Positions 47,184 to 56,883 of a stretch of DNA of 64,000 nt are shown in pieces (within the stretch, counting starts at the first letter, position 1; the number at the start of each line of letters is the position of its first letter). The notes under the pieces are model-generated. The model was not told the DNA's origin. It did no database searches and was given only the letters and a program-made list of their open reading frames with translations. A program made the position numbers and the translations under genes. The stretch comes from a bacterium (GTDB lineage Bacteria; Cyanobacteriota; Vampirovibrionia; Obscuribacterales; Obscuribacteraceae): contig WGMS01000003.1 of assembly GCA_016124935.1 (NCBI GenBank), positions 62,001 through 126,000 of the forward strand. Direction: 5' to 3'.

Positions 47184-47945
47184 ATGAATAACCAGGAGAG
47201 CAAAGCCTTTCTTCGGGGGGAGATGAGTTTCACCCCCGAGAGAATGATGCGCTATATTCGCTCTCGGGCGCGTCTTGCTACCTCTGAGGATATAGAGGAC
47301 ATAGTGCAGAACGCGCTGATTATGGTCACCAAGAATTTCGACCCTTCTCATCCCGACGCCAATCTATCCTTATATTGTCTGGGCGCCTGCAACAAAGCCA
47401 TCGCTCAGAATCTGGAGAGATATCACAAGGTCAAGCTGCGCAAACGCTCTGAGCGCCAGGCCGAAGAAGAAGAGAAAAGAAAGAACACTGCCGGGGTTCA
47501 AGTTGGAGCGAGCCGCCAATCGGAAGTCTTCGAGGGCGAGATGATGACCGTCCAGGCACTGAACCCGGGCAAGAGCTTCGAAGAAACCCCTTCTTCCACC
47601 AGTAAATATAGAACCACTTCTCTAGATTCTATGTTCGATGACGAAGACGGCAGGACGGCAGAGGATGTAATCGGATGGGATCAGAGCGTAATTTCGACCT
47701 CTGAAACTTCGAGTCCGGCCGAAAGAGCAATGATTAATGATCTGATCGATCTTATTTTAGAAGAGCTACCCGCCGGAATCCACCGTACCTGCTTCGTTTT
47801 GAAATATGTCCAAGGATATAAAAGAGAAGATTTGATTTCGTGTCTAAAAATGGAGCCCAAGAGTATAGATACAGTCGATAAGAAAATCGTCCGAACGCTG
47901 AAAGCATTCAAAGCCAAAATGGACAAGGACGAAGCAAAACTCTAG
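47184..47945 (+). CDS. Sigma-70 family (ECF-like) RNA polymerase sigma factor
   Basis: This 253-residue protein has a region-2-like start (ERMMRYIRSRARLATSEDIEDIVQNALIMV) and a region-4-like end (LPAGIHRTCFVLKYVQGYKREDLISCLKM). A long acidic/Ser-rich linker lies between them. This is an ECF sigma layout, but diverged. It is directly followed by an unknown gene (9-base gap) and two kinase genes, and may control them. Confidence 0.72.
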   Translation: MNNQESKAFLRGEMSFTPERMMRYIRSRARLATSEDIEDIVQNALIMVTKNFDPSHPDANLSLYCLGACNKAIAQNLERYHKVKLRKRSERQAEEEEKRKNTAGVQVGASRQSEVFEGEMMTVQALNPGKSFEETPSSTSKYRTTSLDSMFDDEDGRTAEDVIGWDQSVISTSETSSPAERAMINDLIDLILEELPAGIHRTCFVLKYVQGYKREDLISCLKMEPKSIDTVDKKIVRTLKAFKAKMDKDEAKL

Positions 47946-47954
47946 GAGACGGCA

Positions 47955-48632
47955 ATGACTACTCTTAACGACAAACTCGCTAAAATCATGGAAATCGCAG
48001 ACGGAGAAGAATGCTCCCGCGCCTTTCAATTATTCTGCCGCCAGCATGAAGCAGAGCTTCCTGTTCCCGGCGAAAATCCTCTATTTGATAAAGCCATGTG
48101 GAACGCTTCCAGCTTCACAACCCTTTCGGCCAACGATCAATCTATATTAGAGAAAGTGACCGGCAAACTGCTCGGCGAAACCCGCAACGCCGCCGAGAAG
48201 ACCGTGGTCGCCCTCAAGGATCTGGTCAGCGCTTCTCGCGAAGCCGCCATTCAGACCTGGCAGGACACCCTCGCTTCCATGCAATGGAATCAGCTGGTCC
48301 CCGCAGGCGCTACCCGGGGCGTGGGCAGCCAGCTCGTCTCCCTGGGCACCTTCGAAAAACAGATGGAAGACATCAAAATCCAAATCAACCTCGGCTATCT
48401 CGTCGACAAAGATCAACTCAGAATTCTTCTTCAGGCTAAAGACTCCGAAGAGAACGCCCGGGAAGATGTCGAAATCAGAGTAAACGAGAGCGCCAGAGGA
48501 ACAGTGTTCTCCAGAAAAACCAACCAGGACGGCTCTATGGTTGCACCCAGCATCCCGGTCGGCCCTGGCGAATATCAAATCCAGGTACTCTGGACCGATC
48601 AGGTAATCGAGACACCCTTCTTTCGCATCTGA
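47955..48632 (+). CDS. Unknown protein paired with the sigma-like factor
   Basis: The 225-residue soluble protein has a helical N-terminal part (about 1-130). Its C-terminal beta domain (about 145-225, VEIRVNESARGTVFSRKTN onward) is like a carboxypeptidase-regulatory or transthyretin-type sandwich. There is no membrane helix and no zinc-binding anti-sigma motif. AGGAGA precedes the start nine bases after the sigma gene. A regulatory role with the sigma factor is inference from linkage. Confidence 0.65.
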   Translation: MTTLNDKLAKIMEIADGEECSRAFQLFCRQHEAELPVPGENPLFDKAMWNASSFTTLSANDQSILEKVTGKLLGETRNAAEKTVVALKDLVSASREAAIQTWQDTLASMQWNQLVPAGATRGVGSQLVSLGTFEKQMEDIKIQINLGYLVDKDQLRILLQAKDSEENAREDVEIRVNESARGTVFSRKTNQDGSMVAPSIPVGPGEYQIQVLWTDQVIETPFFRI

Positions 48633-48713
48633 TGCTAAAGCAATGCCCTGACCTAGAATTTCTTATCAAATCTTTCTCGATTTAATCCAAGGGCAGTAGA
48701 TCGAATCGAGAAA

Positions 48714-48753
48714 AAATCCCCGGCGACGGTAGTTTACACCGCGTCGGGGATTT
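48714..48753 (+). terminator. Hairpin terminator after the sigma-factor operon
   Basis: AAATCCCC at 48714-48721 pairs with GGGGATTT at 48746-48753, with a further partly paired inner stem. It ends in TTTACTTT. It lies 82 bases after the stop codon and separates this pair from the kinase genes. Confidence 0.65.
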
Positions 48754-48810
48754 ACTTTGCGACGAAAGATTTAAACTCCAAACTGTCCCGGGCGGGAATA
48801 TCTATTACAT

Positions 48811-50871
48811 ATGAAGCAGAACAACTCTTATGACTCCCAGGGCAAAATTCTGCCACGGTCCGAGCCAGTAAATTTGCCTGAAAACTTTCCGGAAATTTTT
48901 CCAGAAATCTTGCCCGAGCGATATAAGCTCGGGTCAGTTCTGGGCGAAGGAGGCATGGGAAAAGTCTACAAAGCTTATGACAGCTTTTTAGATCAAACCG
49001 TCTCGATCAAATTCCTGAAAAACTCAGGCGATCTAGAGAAAAGCGCTCTCCGTTTTCAGAAAGAGGCGAAGACGGTTAGTGCTCTGAATCACAGCAATAT
49101 AGCCACCGTTCTTGATTTTGGCATACTGAACAACAGTACTCTCTACATGGTCTCAAGTTATATCGACGCTGTCGATCTCAAGAAGAGAATCAAAGAGAAA
49201 GGACCGCTCAAAATCCTGGAAGCGTTGAATGTCTTAGAACAAATTGCCGACTGCCTGGACTATATTCATGAAAAGGGAATTCTGCATCGCGATATCAAAT
49301 CCAGCAATATTCTGCTCAAAGAAGATAGCCCCGATTCCATTCGTGCATACCTGTTAGATTTTGGCATCGCCAAATCAGAATTCAATAAAGAGTTGACCAT
49401 GCCGGGAGGGGTGCTGGGTAGCCCCCACTACCTCAGTCCCGAGCAAGCAGCCGGTCTTCCCCTGGATGAAAGAAGCGATGTCTATTCACTGGCAGTGGTG
49501 GCATACGAAATGATCTCGGGAGAACTCCCTTTTCGAGGCGACACCGTTTTTGACATCATTAACAAACATCTGCATGAGGATGCGCCGCCTTTACAAGCGG
49601 TGTCAAATCGCGCGGACATACCAGCGGCTCTCGAATCACTTATAGAGGGCATGCTGGTCAAAGATCCTTCCGCTAGAGTGCAGACAATGAAAGAAGTCGC
49701 CTCCACCTGCGCCACCATAAGAGAAGGGATACTGGATCTGCAAAGACAGGCCCAGGTGCACTACCAAGAGCCACTCTTCGCCGAAGAGTTCGAGATTCAT
49801 GTAACGCCTTTGAAGGAAGACCCTGACAGGGCGAAGAATCGAAAGTTTCTCTACCTGGCAGCAGGCTTGATTCTGACAGCCGGCGCTTCAGGACTGGTAG
49901 TCCTTACCCTGCAGGAAACCAAAGAACGGGAGATCTCCATAAGCGCCCAGAGACATAGCTCAAAAGTCGACCAAAGCAAGGTAAGCGATCTGGCGGTAGA
50001 CTTCAATTGTGACCTGGTCGACAAAGCGATGATAAGGAAAGAAAATAAAAAGAAGATAACGGGATCACTAAACCTGGATGTTTACAAGGCGCTTCCGGCT
50101 TCCGACGGCACGCTTCCTGATTGGAAGCAACTTCAAGAAATCGAGAACGACTTCTATCTCGTTCTGGAAGCTTTAGACCTCGACATAGAAGATTTGAAGG
50201 AGATCGTAAAAGCCCCTGATTTGAAGGGGATTATGATCACCAATAGCCAAAACTTCAATGACCAGTGCCTGGAAATTATAGCCGGCAAAAATGATATCGC
50301 AACACTTCGCTTTTCCTACCTCAGAAAAATCACCAGAAATGGTTATGCGGAGCTGAAAAGATTAACCGCTCTACAATCCCTGGAAATAAATCACGCCGAG
50401 TTATCCAAAGATGACGTAAGCGTGCTGACCAACCTCGACACTCTTAAAAGCCTCAAGCTGCATAGCAACACGAACCTCGATGATGAGGCTCTTTCGCTGA
50501 TTCTCGAAAAAATGCCCAATCTGGAGAGCTTGAGCATTGAGGATTGCAATATAAAAGGAAGGACCCTAGACAGGGCAGGAAAAGCCAGAGATCTAATCAG
50601 TCTGAATTTGAGTAAAAATCCCATCGATGACGCAGGACTGGCAAAGCTCGCAACCAGCGGTTCGAATCTCGCATACATCGACCTTTCAGGCACCCTGATC
50701 ACTGGAAAAGGGTTAAAGAACCTATCCGGGCTGCAAAACCTTAAAGAATTAACTCTGGGCAACTGCCCTAATCTAAATTCCATCGAAATCGATACCCTCA
50801 GCCACGGCTTACCATTCGAAATCAAGCAGAATCAGACCAGAGAGAGGCTGGAATCTCTACTAAGCTTCTGA
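48811..50871 (+). CDS. Membrane Ser/Thr kinase with leucine-rich-repeat-like tail (1)
   Basis: The 686-residue Hanks-type kinase has a Gly loop (GEGGMGKVYKA), catalytic Lys67, HRDIKSSN with Asp161, and DFG at 183-185. One membrane helix (about 345-367) follows. The outer part (about 440-686) has leucine-rich-repeat-like units such as LQSLEINHAELSKDDVSVL and LESLSIEDCNIKG. The kinase is intact and should be active, with the repeats as a sensor outside the membrane. It is a diverged duplicate of the next gene. Confidence 0.9.
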   Translation: MKQNNSYDSQGKILPRSEPVNLPENFPEIFPEILPERYKLGSVLGEGGMGKVYKAYDSFLDQTVSIKFLKNSGDLEKSALRFQKEAKTVSALNHSNIATVLDFGILNNSTLYMVSSYIDAVDLKKRIKEKGPLKILEALNVLEQIADCLDYIHEKGILHRDIKSSNILLKEDSPDSIRAYLLDFGIAKSEFNKELTMPGGVLGSPHYLSPEQAAGLPLDERSDVYSLAVVAYEMISGELPFRGDTVFDIINKHLHEDAPPLQAVSNRADIPAALESLIEGMLVKDPSARVQTMKEVASTCATIREGILDLQRQAQVHYQEPLFAEEFEIHVTPLKEDPDRAKNRKFLYLAAGLILTAGASGLVVLTLQETKEREISISAQRHSSKVDQSKVSDLAVDFNCDLVDKAMIRKENKKKITGSLNLDVYKALPASDGTLPDWKQLQEIENDFYLVLEALDLDIEDLKEIVKAPDLKGIMITNSQNFNDQCLEIIAGKNDIATLRFSYLRKITRNGYAELKRLTALQSLEINHAELSKDDVSVLTNLDTLKSLKLHSNTNLDDEALSLILEKMPNLESLSIEDCNIKGRTLDRAGKARDLISLNLSKNPIDDAGLAKLATSGSNLAYIDLSGTLITGKGLKNLSGLQNLKELTLGNCPNLNSIEIDTLSHGLPFEIKQNQTRERLESLLSF

Positions 50872-51162
50872 AACGGCGGAGAAAGAGAGCCTTAAACACC
50901 TCTTAATCTGCTATGACCAATAATTTGAATGCGAAACGTCCATCTTCGCATTTTAAAAACTGAATAATTCCGACGGCAATCCGCGCAGGAGTCACTAACT
51001 ATGGGACTGACAGTCTTCCTGGTTATTTTTGTCTCGATCCAGTTTGTTATCTTTCTTTCGGTGCTCAAGTCGACAGAGCCTTGATATAGGTACAGATACG
51101 ACCACTCGGCCTTAGATCTCAACCGGGACAATATAATAGAAAAGGTAGCTCTTTTTCCCCGT

Positions 51163-53133
51163 GTGAGATTCTTCTCTTTGAACATTGGTGAGATCAACGC
51201 CGGTGGCGACTCCGCCCCTGGAACCATAGTCGACCGCTACGAGGTGACCGCGAAGCTCGGAGAGGGCGGCATGGGAGTGGTATACAAGGCCTGGGATACG
51301 GTGCTTAACCAGGATGTCTCCATAAAGCTCTTGAAAAACATCGGCAACCTGGAGGAGAGCGCCATCAGGTTTCAGCGAGAAGCGAAAGCGGCCAGCCACC
51401 TCACCCATGCCAACCTGGCGACCGTACTGGACTTTGGCGCCACCGAAGACGGTACGCTTTATATGGTCTCCAAATTTATCGATGGTCAGACCCTGAGTCA
51501 GCGTCTCCGAAAAGAGGGGGCGCTCCCACTTGAAAAAGCCATCTCGGTGTTTCTGCAAGTTGCCGATTGCATGGACTATATCCACGGTAAAGGGATTCTT
51601 CATCGAGATCTAAAGTCTGGAAACATCATAGTCCGAGAAGACGGAGAAGAGATAGAAGCCCATGTTCTGGACTTCGGCATCGCCAAATTGCTGGAAGAAC
51701 ACATCCTGGAGGACAATGTCACCAGCGCCGGTACCGTCCTGGGCAGTCCCATGTACATGAGTCCCGAGCAAGGTCTGGGCAAGGCTGTGGACTTTAGAAG
51801 TGACATATACTCGTTGGGTTGCCTGTTCTACGAATCTATTACCGGAAGCACGCCATTCAACGCCGACACCATATTTGATGTCATTAAAATGCACGCAGAA
51901 ATTCAACCTTCTCCATTCTCTACCGTGATAGACCGCGATGACATCCCGGAAGAACTGGAAAAGCTGATTTATCAAATGCTCAAGAAGAAACCGGAAGAGA
52001 GACCGGAATCTATGAAGCAAGTGGTATCGAAACTGGAGCAAATTTCGGGCGATGTAAAACAAAAAAAAATGTTCAAAGGCAAATCATCTGCCAGGGATAA
52101 TCTATTTGCCTCACTCTTCGCCGCTCAGGACAACGCCTTTACAGGAGGCAAGGCATGGCTTTATATCACTCTGGTTGCTTTCTTGATCGGTACACCGATG
52201 ATATATTTCTATACGCATAACACGCAAACGAAGCTGCACCAGAAAGAAGCCGAGATGATCGAAAGGGTAAAAAAAGCAAAAATAGATGTGCGCGCCGACT
52301 TGCCAACCAAGGAAATGATGAAGGTGGACGAAGATCCACGCAATCAGTTCTTGAACTATGAATCGCTCCACCCGGGCTATTGCCGAGTCCACCGCAACGA
52401 AGGCTGGAAAGATAAATATGACTATGGCCGATTGAAAGATTTCGACTTTGACTTCTATTTGAGCGGCTTCGATAGAGAAGAATCAAAAGAGGACCTCAAA
52501 AAAATCCTCTCGATAGAGCATCTGATAGGACTCAATTGCTATGAGACCAATCTGGATGACAGTGACCTCAAGACAATCGCCGGCAAGAAAAATTTGCGCT
52601 TACTAGAATTCACCAGGGCTGGTCCCTTCACAAAAGCTGGGCTGGCAAGCCTGGCCACTCTGCCGAAGCTCGAAATTCTAAGCCTGTCTGAGTGTAATCT
52701 AGACGATGACTGCATAACAGAATTGAGCAAACTAAAAAATCTAAAATCGCTGGATATCGACTATAACAAAGCGCTGTCGGATAAAGGCGTCGAATCGCTT
52801 CTGCGCAATAAAAGCAAAATTGTCTCCTTGAGTTTGAAGAATGTGCCAATCTCCGATGAGGCGATCAAGTCCGCAAGTAAGCTCCCCGAGCTCAAGGAGC
52901 TTCGCTTGAACAACACCGCCATCACAGATAAAGCCATGAAATATCTGGCGGACTCGAAAGTACAATCCCTCGACATTTACGGCACCAGGGTGAGTGACAT
53001 CGGTCTGAAATATCTAAGCAAGAGCAAATCTATTAAGCTGATCTGTGTCAATCAGTGTCCGCTCATAACAAAATACGGACTGAGATCATTCACCCAGAAG
53101 ACAGGCTGTCAGTCGGTCGCCGTCATTTACTGA
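51163..53133 (+). CDS. Membrane Ser/Thr kinase with leucine-rich-repeat-like tail (2)
   Basis: This is a 656-residue paralogue of the preceding kinase, with GEGGMGVVYKA, Lys55, HRDLKSGN with Asp149, and DFG at 170-172. A single membrane helix lies near 328-346. The outer region has the same DFDFY-type lead-in and repeats (LEILSLSECNLDDDCITEL, LKELRLNNTAITDKAM). The start is GTG; a TATAAT lies 26 bases upstream without a good -35. Sequence outside the kinase motifs has diverged strongly from the first copy, which suggests different signals. Confidence 0.9.
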   Translation: MRFFSLNIGEINAGGDSAPGTIVDRYEVTAKLGEGGMGVVYKAWDTVLNQDVSIKLLKNIGNLEESAIRFQREAKAASHLTHANLATVLDFGATEDGTLYMVSKFIDGQTLSQRLRKEGALPLEKAISVFLQVADCMDYIHGKGILHRDLKSGNIIVREDGEEIEAHVLDFGIAKLLEEHILEDNVTSAGTVLGSPMYMSPEQGLGKAVDFRSDIYSLGCLFYESITGSTPFNADTIFDVIKMHAEIQPSPFSTVIDRDDIPEELEKLIYQMLKKKPEERPESMKQVVSKLEQISGDVKQKKMFKGKSSARDNLFASLFAAQDNAFTGGKAWLYITLVAFLIGTPMIYFYTHNTQTKLHQKEAEMIERVKKAKIDVRADLPTKEMMKVDEDPRNQFLNYESLHPGYCRVHRNEGWKDKYDYGRLKDFDFDFYLSGFDREESKEDLKKILSIEHLIGLNCYETNLDDSDLKTIAGKKNLRLLEFTRAGPFTKAGLASLATLPKLEILSLSECNLDDDCITELSKLKNLKSLDIDYNKALSDKGVESLLRNKSKIVSLSLKNVPISDEAIKSASKLPELKELRLNNTAITDKAMKYLADSKVQSLDIYGTRVSDIGLKYLSKSKSIKLICVNQCPLITKYGLRSFTQKTGCQSVAVIY

Positions 53134-53264
53134 ATTATCCGCTTTATCATTGTCCTGGTCGCTGTTTCATTATTCTTTAATGATGGAATCAACCTTTGGG
53201 CTCATGAATTCTCGACTCTAAGCAGGGACAATGGAATCTGGAGAGAGAAGAAGGAAAGCAGCCT

Positions 53265-53738
53265 ATGATTTCAAGAGTCTTGATTGCAGTCGATGACAAT
53301 CTTTTCGGAGATGCCATGGTGGACCTGCTCAAAAATCTAAAATGGGACAAAGCCCAGTCCCTGCGCGTCATTCATGTGATTGAGCCCAGGGACGCAATCG
53401 CAGCATGGCCAAGTGAACAATATAGAAAAGACGCCGAAGAGCTTATCGATAGAGTGGCGACGCACCTGGAAAAACACTTTCCAGAGTCTACCGTCGAAAA
53501 GAAGCTGTTAAACGGCCATATAACCGAGACCATTGTCGACGAAGCTATAGATTGGGAAGCGGACCTGATTCTTGTCGGCTCCCATGGACGAAGAGGACTG
53601 AGAAGATTCAGCCTGGGAACGGTATCTGGAGAGATAGTCTCCCATGCCCCATGCTCCGTTATTGTTGTAAGACAGAGCCAGGGAGCCGAAGCACGCAGCA
53701 AGCAGCGTCAATCTGAGGCTACCGGTGCGCCGGCCTAG
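53265..53738 (+). CDS. Universal stress protein (UspA family)
   Basis: This 157-residue protein has the UspA fold with VLIAVDDN at the start and the ATP-binding pattern G-x2-G-x9-G-S/T (LVGSHGRRGLRRFSLGTVSGEIV, read in parts). It is probably nucleotide-binding and helps survival under stress. AAGGAAAG lies upstream. It sits with the SpoIIAA-like gene 92 bases downstream. Confidence 0.92.
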   Translation: MISRVLIAVDDNLFGDAMVDLLKNLKWDKAQSLRVIHVIEPRDAIAAWPSEQYRKDAEELIDRVATHLEKHFPESTVEKKLLNGHITETIVDEAIDWEADLILVGSHGRRGLRRFSLGTVSGEIVSHAPCSVIVVRQSQGAEARSKQRQSEATGAPA

Positions 53739-53830
53739 TTCTGATACCGCGCAGTCTAGCTAGACCAAGCAACAAAGCGACCGGAGCGCGCTACCTGAAT
53801 AATACCGGACAAGCCGAAAGGAGAGATAAG

Positions 53831-54580
53831 ATGATCACTTACAAAGAATTTCCGGAATCTAAAATTGTAGAATTCTCGGTCGACGGCAAAATCAGCGCCG
53901 AGGACTATCACGACCTGGCCGAAAACTTCCTGGCATTTGTCGAAAAGCACGGCAAAGTGAGAGTCTTAAAGCAGATCAAGTCTTTCGAAGGCTTCGATCT
54001 GGAGATTCTAAGAGAGAAGCTGCTGGGCGAGCTGCTGCGCCACCAGGGCAATATCACCCACGGAGCGGTGGTGTCGGACGAGCCCTGGATAGAGCAGATC
54101 GGACGCTTTACAGCACCTGCTTTCGCCTGCAAAACCAGATTCTTCAAATGCGCGGATATAGAAAAGGCAAGAGAATGGCTGAAAACAGCCAATGTGCATT
54201 CTCTGGAAGTCACCGCCGACAGCAAAGACAACTTCATGTGCTTCAAGGTCTACGACAAACTGACCCACGAAGACTATGAAAAGACCCTGATCCCCACCCT
54301 GGAGGCGGCAATCAAAGAATACGGAAAAGCGCGCATGCTGGTGGATTTCGGTAAAGAATACCACGGCATCGAACTGGCTGCCATGTGGGATGATACCAAA
54401 TTCGGTATGAAGCACAGAAAAGACTTCGAGAAAATCGCTATCGTGGGAGGACCAAGCTGGTCAGCCTGGGCTGCCAAACTTGGCGAAGCGATGATGCCCT
54501 GCGAGGTAAAATCTTTCGATGCGACAGCTTATGATGAAGCCCTGAAGTGGGTTAAGGAGCCGGTGAAGGCAAAAGTCTAA
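53831..54580 (+). CDS. Tandem SpoIIAA-like domain protein
   Basis: The 249-residue protein has two SpoIIAA-like (STAS-related) domains, about 1-120 and 128-249. Both show the I-x-A-x-D-Y start and a GK-x-R-x-L strand. The second has VGGPSWSAWAAKL and a DATAYDEALKWV end. Single-domain versions are more common, so this is an internal duplication. The function of the family is not settled. AAAGGAGA supports the start. Confidence 0.85.
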   Translation: MITYKEFPESKIVEFSVDGKISAEDYHDLAENFLAFVEKHGKVRVLKQIKSFEGFDLEILREKLLGELLRHQGNITHGAVVSDEPWIEQIGRFTAPAFACKTRFFKCADIEKAREWLKTANVHSLEVTADSKDNFMCFKVYDKLTHEDYEKTLIPTLEAAIKEYGKARMLVDFGKEYHGIELAAMWDDTKFGMKHRKDFEKIAIVGGPSWSAWAAKLGEAMMPCEVKSFDATAYDEALKWVKEPVKAKV

Positions 54581-54602
54581 TTCTATGGGATAGAGCCAGG
54601 CC

Positions 54603-55634
54603 CTACTTGCCTGTTTTCTTCTTCCCTTTAGCCTCGGCCCGGGCCTTGCAATCTTCATAGTTAACACGAATAGCCTCAGCCTGCTTGGGATTTTCGTTTG
54701 CCGCAAGCTTCATGGCCTGCTCAAAATAAGGCAGCGCTTCTTTGAACTTTTCTTGCTTGAAGAGGCAGACGGCTAAAGCGTTGGCGGCTTCGGCGGACAT
54801 CAATCCTTTTTGGGATTCTATCTTAAGCCGTTTCGCCAGAAGTCTTTTAAACAGATCTTCCGCCAGGCGATACTCGCCGCGTTCCATGAGGGATTTACCG
54901 AGTTTAGACTGCGATACTCTCACCCAGGGACTCTCGGCACCATACTTCTTCTCCAGCACCTGACCTTCAGATGCATAGAGCCGGACTGATTTGTTGGGCG
55001 AATTCGACTTGGCATAAACCCGGTCGAGTTGCTCCAGGCAAGAAAAATACTCCTGGGGCGATTCTTCTTCCCGGAAGATTATCAGAGCCTCCTTCAGAAC
55101 TTCCTCGGCTTTATCCAGAGAACCAAGCTCCAGATAGCTCTCTCCAAGGTTACTCAAGCTCGTGCCCAGCTGCAGCCGCCCTTTCGAGCCCTCCAGCTTG
55201 CTGCGCATGTCGACAGCCCGGGAAAGAACTTTCACCGCCTCCTCATGCTGACCGGAGACCGCAAGATAAGTGCCAAGCTGATTGAGGTCGAAGGCTACTT
55301 CGTAACCCGGTCCGAATTCTTTTTCGTCGATAGCCAGGGCTCTTCTAGAGACCTCGATAGCTTTGTCGAACTCTTTGGCATTGGCATAACAGCTGGCCAA
55401 ATTGACCAGACTGCCTGCCACCCGTTTGTCCGATTTGCCGAACTTTTCTGCTTCGACCAGGGACTGATCTAGAAAATTCTCAGCTTCTTCCCAGTTATTC
55501 TGGCGAATGGCGTCCATGCCCCGGTTCAACTTCTCTTTCCAGAGGGCATCGTCCCCCCGGGGAGCCGGTGGGCTGCAAGAGACCATACAGGATGTGATAG
55601 CTACGACAAGGGCCAGATTGAGTAATTTGCGCAT
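54603..55634 (-). CDS. TPR lipoprotein
   Basis: The 343-residue protein has a lipoprotein signal (SCMVSC, with Cys20 as the likely lipid site) and about seven tetratricopeptide repeats. Examples are LVNLASCYANAKEFDKAIEV and LGESYLELGSLDKAEEVL. It probably serves as a periplasm-facing scaffold. The partner is unknown. It is convergent with the SpoIIAA-like gene. Confidence 0.85.
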   Translation of the reverse strand: MRKLLNLALVVAITSCMVSCSPPAPRGDDALWKEKLNRGMDAIRQNNWEEAENFLDQSLVEAEKFGKSDKRVAGSLVNLASCYANAKEFDKAIEVSRRALAIDEKEFGPGYEVAFDLNQLGTYLAVSGQHEEAVKVLSRAVDMRSKLEGSKGRLQLGTSLSNLGESYLELGSLDKAEEVLKEALIIFREEESPQEYFSCLEQLDRVYAKSNSPNKSVRLYASEGQVLEKKYGAESPWVRVSQSKLGKSLMERGEYRLAEDLFKRLLAKRLKIESQKGLMSAEAANALAVCLFKQEKFKEALPYFEQAMKLAANENPKQAEAIRVNYEDCKARAEAKGKKKTGK

Positions 55635-56017
55635 GGTTAGAGAAGCTTGGGAGTTTCGCAGGTATATCCGGATAGAACTTGAATAGCTGCCGGACCGAGC
55701 TGGGATTTGGTGGGACTTAGTGAGATAGCTTCAGACTGAAGCCCAATTCAATTTGGTTTCAAAACAATAATACAGCGCGATGCCCCAGCCTGCCCCCTTG
55801 AATTCCGCTGATCGACAAAAATGCGCACGGGACTCCAAAAAAGAATCGAAAAATACGACAACCGCATACTATCAACACCAGGATAGAAATGGTCAAGGGT
55901 GTCGACGGAGAGCAGTCACAAGTCGGTAACAAGTCGGTCACCAATTCAAAACGATAAAGGGGCAAACTAGAGTTACCAAAGTTGCTCGCAATTTATTGCA
56001 CCATAGGAGATACAGAT
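55635..56017. other. Divergent intergenic region
   Basis: No gene or stable RNA is evident in about 380 bases between the TPR lipoprotein and EF-hand genes. It should contain both promoters. Confidence 0.4.
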
Positions 56018-56800
56018 ATGGTCGTTGATTTTAATGGTTCGGAAAAATTTGTACCGGAGAAAGACGCCGGTGAACTTAGTACCAAAGCCGGAAACAAGAT
56101 GATGGAAGAGGTGACAAAATGCATGGGTGGAGGACCCGGTATCAAATGCGGAGTCGCAGCCCTCGACAACATGCCGGTGCTTTCCTTCTCTGAAAATGGG
56201 TCCGATGCCGCCAACGGTGTCAAGCCTGTAGAGAAAAACCCCGCCGCTCGACTGGTGGCAGAAGCCGATCTCGATGGCGACAAACAACTGTCTCGTAAAG
56301 AGATAGAACAATGGCAAACAGATGGTGATCATAAAAAAGGTGATGACTATCTCATGGGCAAAGCGCTGGCAAACTTCGATGCGGTCGCCGACAAAGACGG
56401 GATGATATCAATCCCGGAACTCACAGCCTATAACAAAGATCTGCGTGCGGCAAATAATGGTCTCCATAAACAAGAGCTGCGGTCGCCTCTCTTCGATAAG
56501 ATCGATGCCGATGGCAACGGTCAATTGACTCGACAAGAAATAGAGCAATCTCTCAAGAACCCGCAATTGAATCCCAAAGAGGGGAGAATTATCTCTGCCA
56601 TAGGGCAGAAATTCGACGCTATATCGAGAGGTGACGACGAGATCTCACTCAAAGACCTCTACGTATCACTCTACGGGGCACAGCAGCATCAGCGCGTCAA
56701 GCCTCTAAAACCAGTTGATTCGAGCAAGCCCGCCGATGCGGTCACGGTCAAACTGATAGACCCGCATCACTACCTCAAAGAAACGACTGAGAAGAAGTAG
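56018..56800 (+). CDS. EF-hand calcium-binding protein
   Basis: The 260-residue protein has four EF-hand-like loops. Loops at 84-95 (DLDGDKQLSRKE) and 163-174 (DADGNGQLTRQE) are canonical. Those at about 123-134 and 202-213 lack some ligands. Calcium binding by the two good loops is likely. No signal peptide is seen. The start at 56018 is chosen because AGGAGA lies seven bases upstream. A palindromic repeat lies about 50 bases after the stop. Confidence 0.85.
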   Translation: MVVDFNGSEKFVPEKDAGELSTKAGNKMMEEVTKCMGGGPGIKCGVAALDNMPVLSFSENGSDAANGVKPVEKNPAARLVAEADLDGDKQLSRKEIEQWQTDGDHKKGDDYLMGKALANFDAVADKDGMISIPELTAYNKDLRAANNGLHKQELRSPLFDKIDADGNGQLTRQEIEQSLKNPQLNPKEGRIISAIGQKFDAISRGDDEISLKDLYVSLYGAQQHQRVKPLKPVDSSKPADAVTVKLIDPHHYLKETTEKK

Positions 56801-56849
56801 GGTCGAAGCCAAGAGAAGCCGGTAACTCTTATCTTTGTTGCGATTTCTG

Positions 56850-56883
56850 GTTAGAAAGAAAAACCGGAGTTTTTCTTTCTAAC
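56850..56883. repeat. Palindromic repeat, copy 3
   Basis: The same 15-base arms as copies 1 and 2 flank a CGGA centre (34 bases in all). The position, about 50 bases after the EF-hand gene, matches the downstream placement of the other copies. Confidence 0.85.

Noticed and set aside
50661-50682. tRNA T-loop-like word GGTTCGAATC
   Set aside because: It lies in frame inside the first receptor kinase gene, and no acceptor or anticodon stems surround it.
51132-51137. TATAAT before the second kinase as a promoter
   Set aside because: The -10 match is perfect but no -35 box lies at the right distance, so I do not list it as a feature.
754-56883. CRISPR-like reading of the three repeats
   Set aside because: The copies are tens of kilobases apart, palindromic, and have no spacer array or cas genes nearby.
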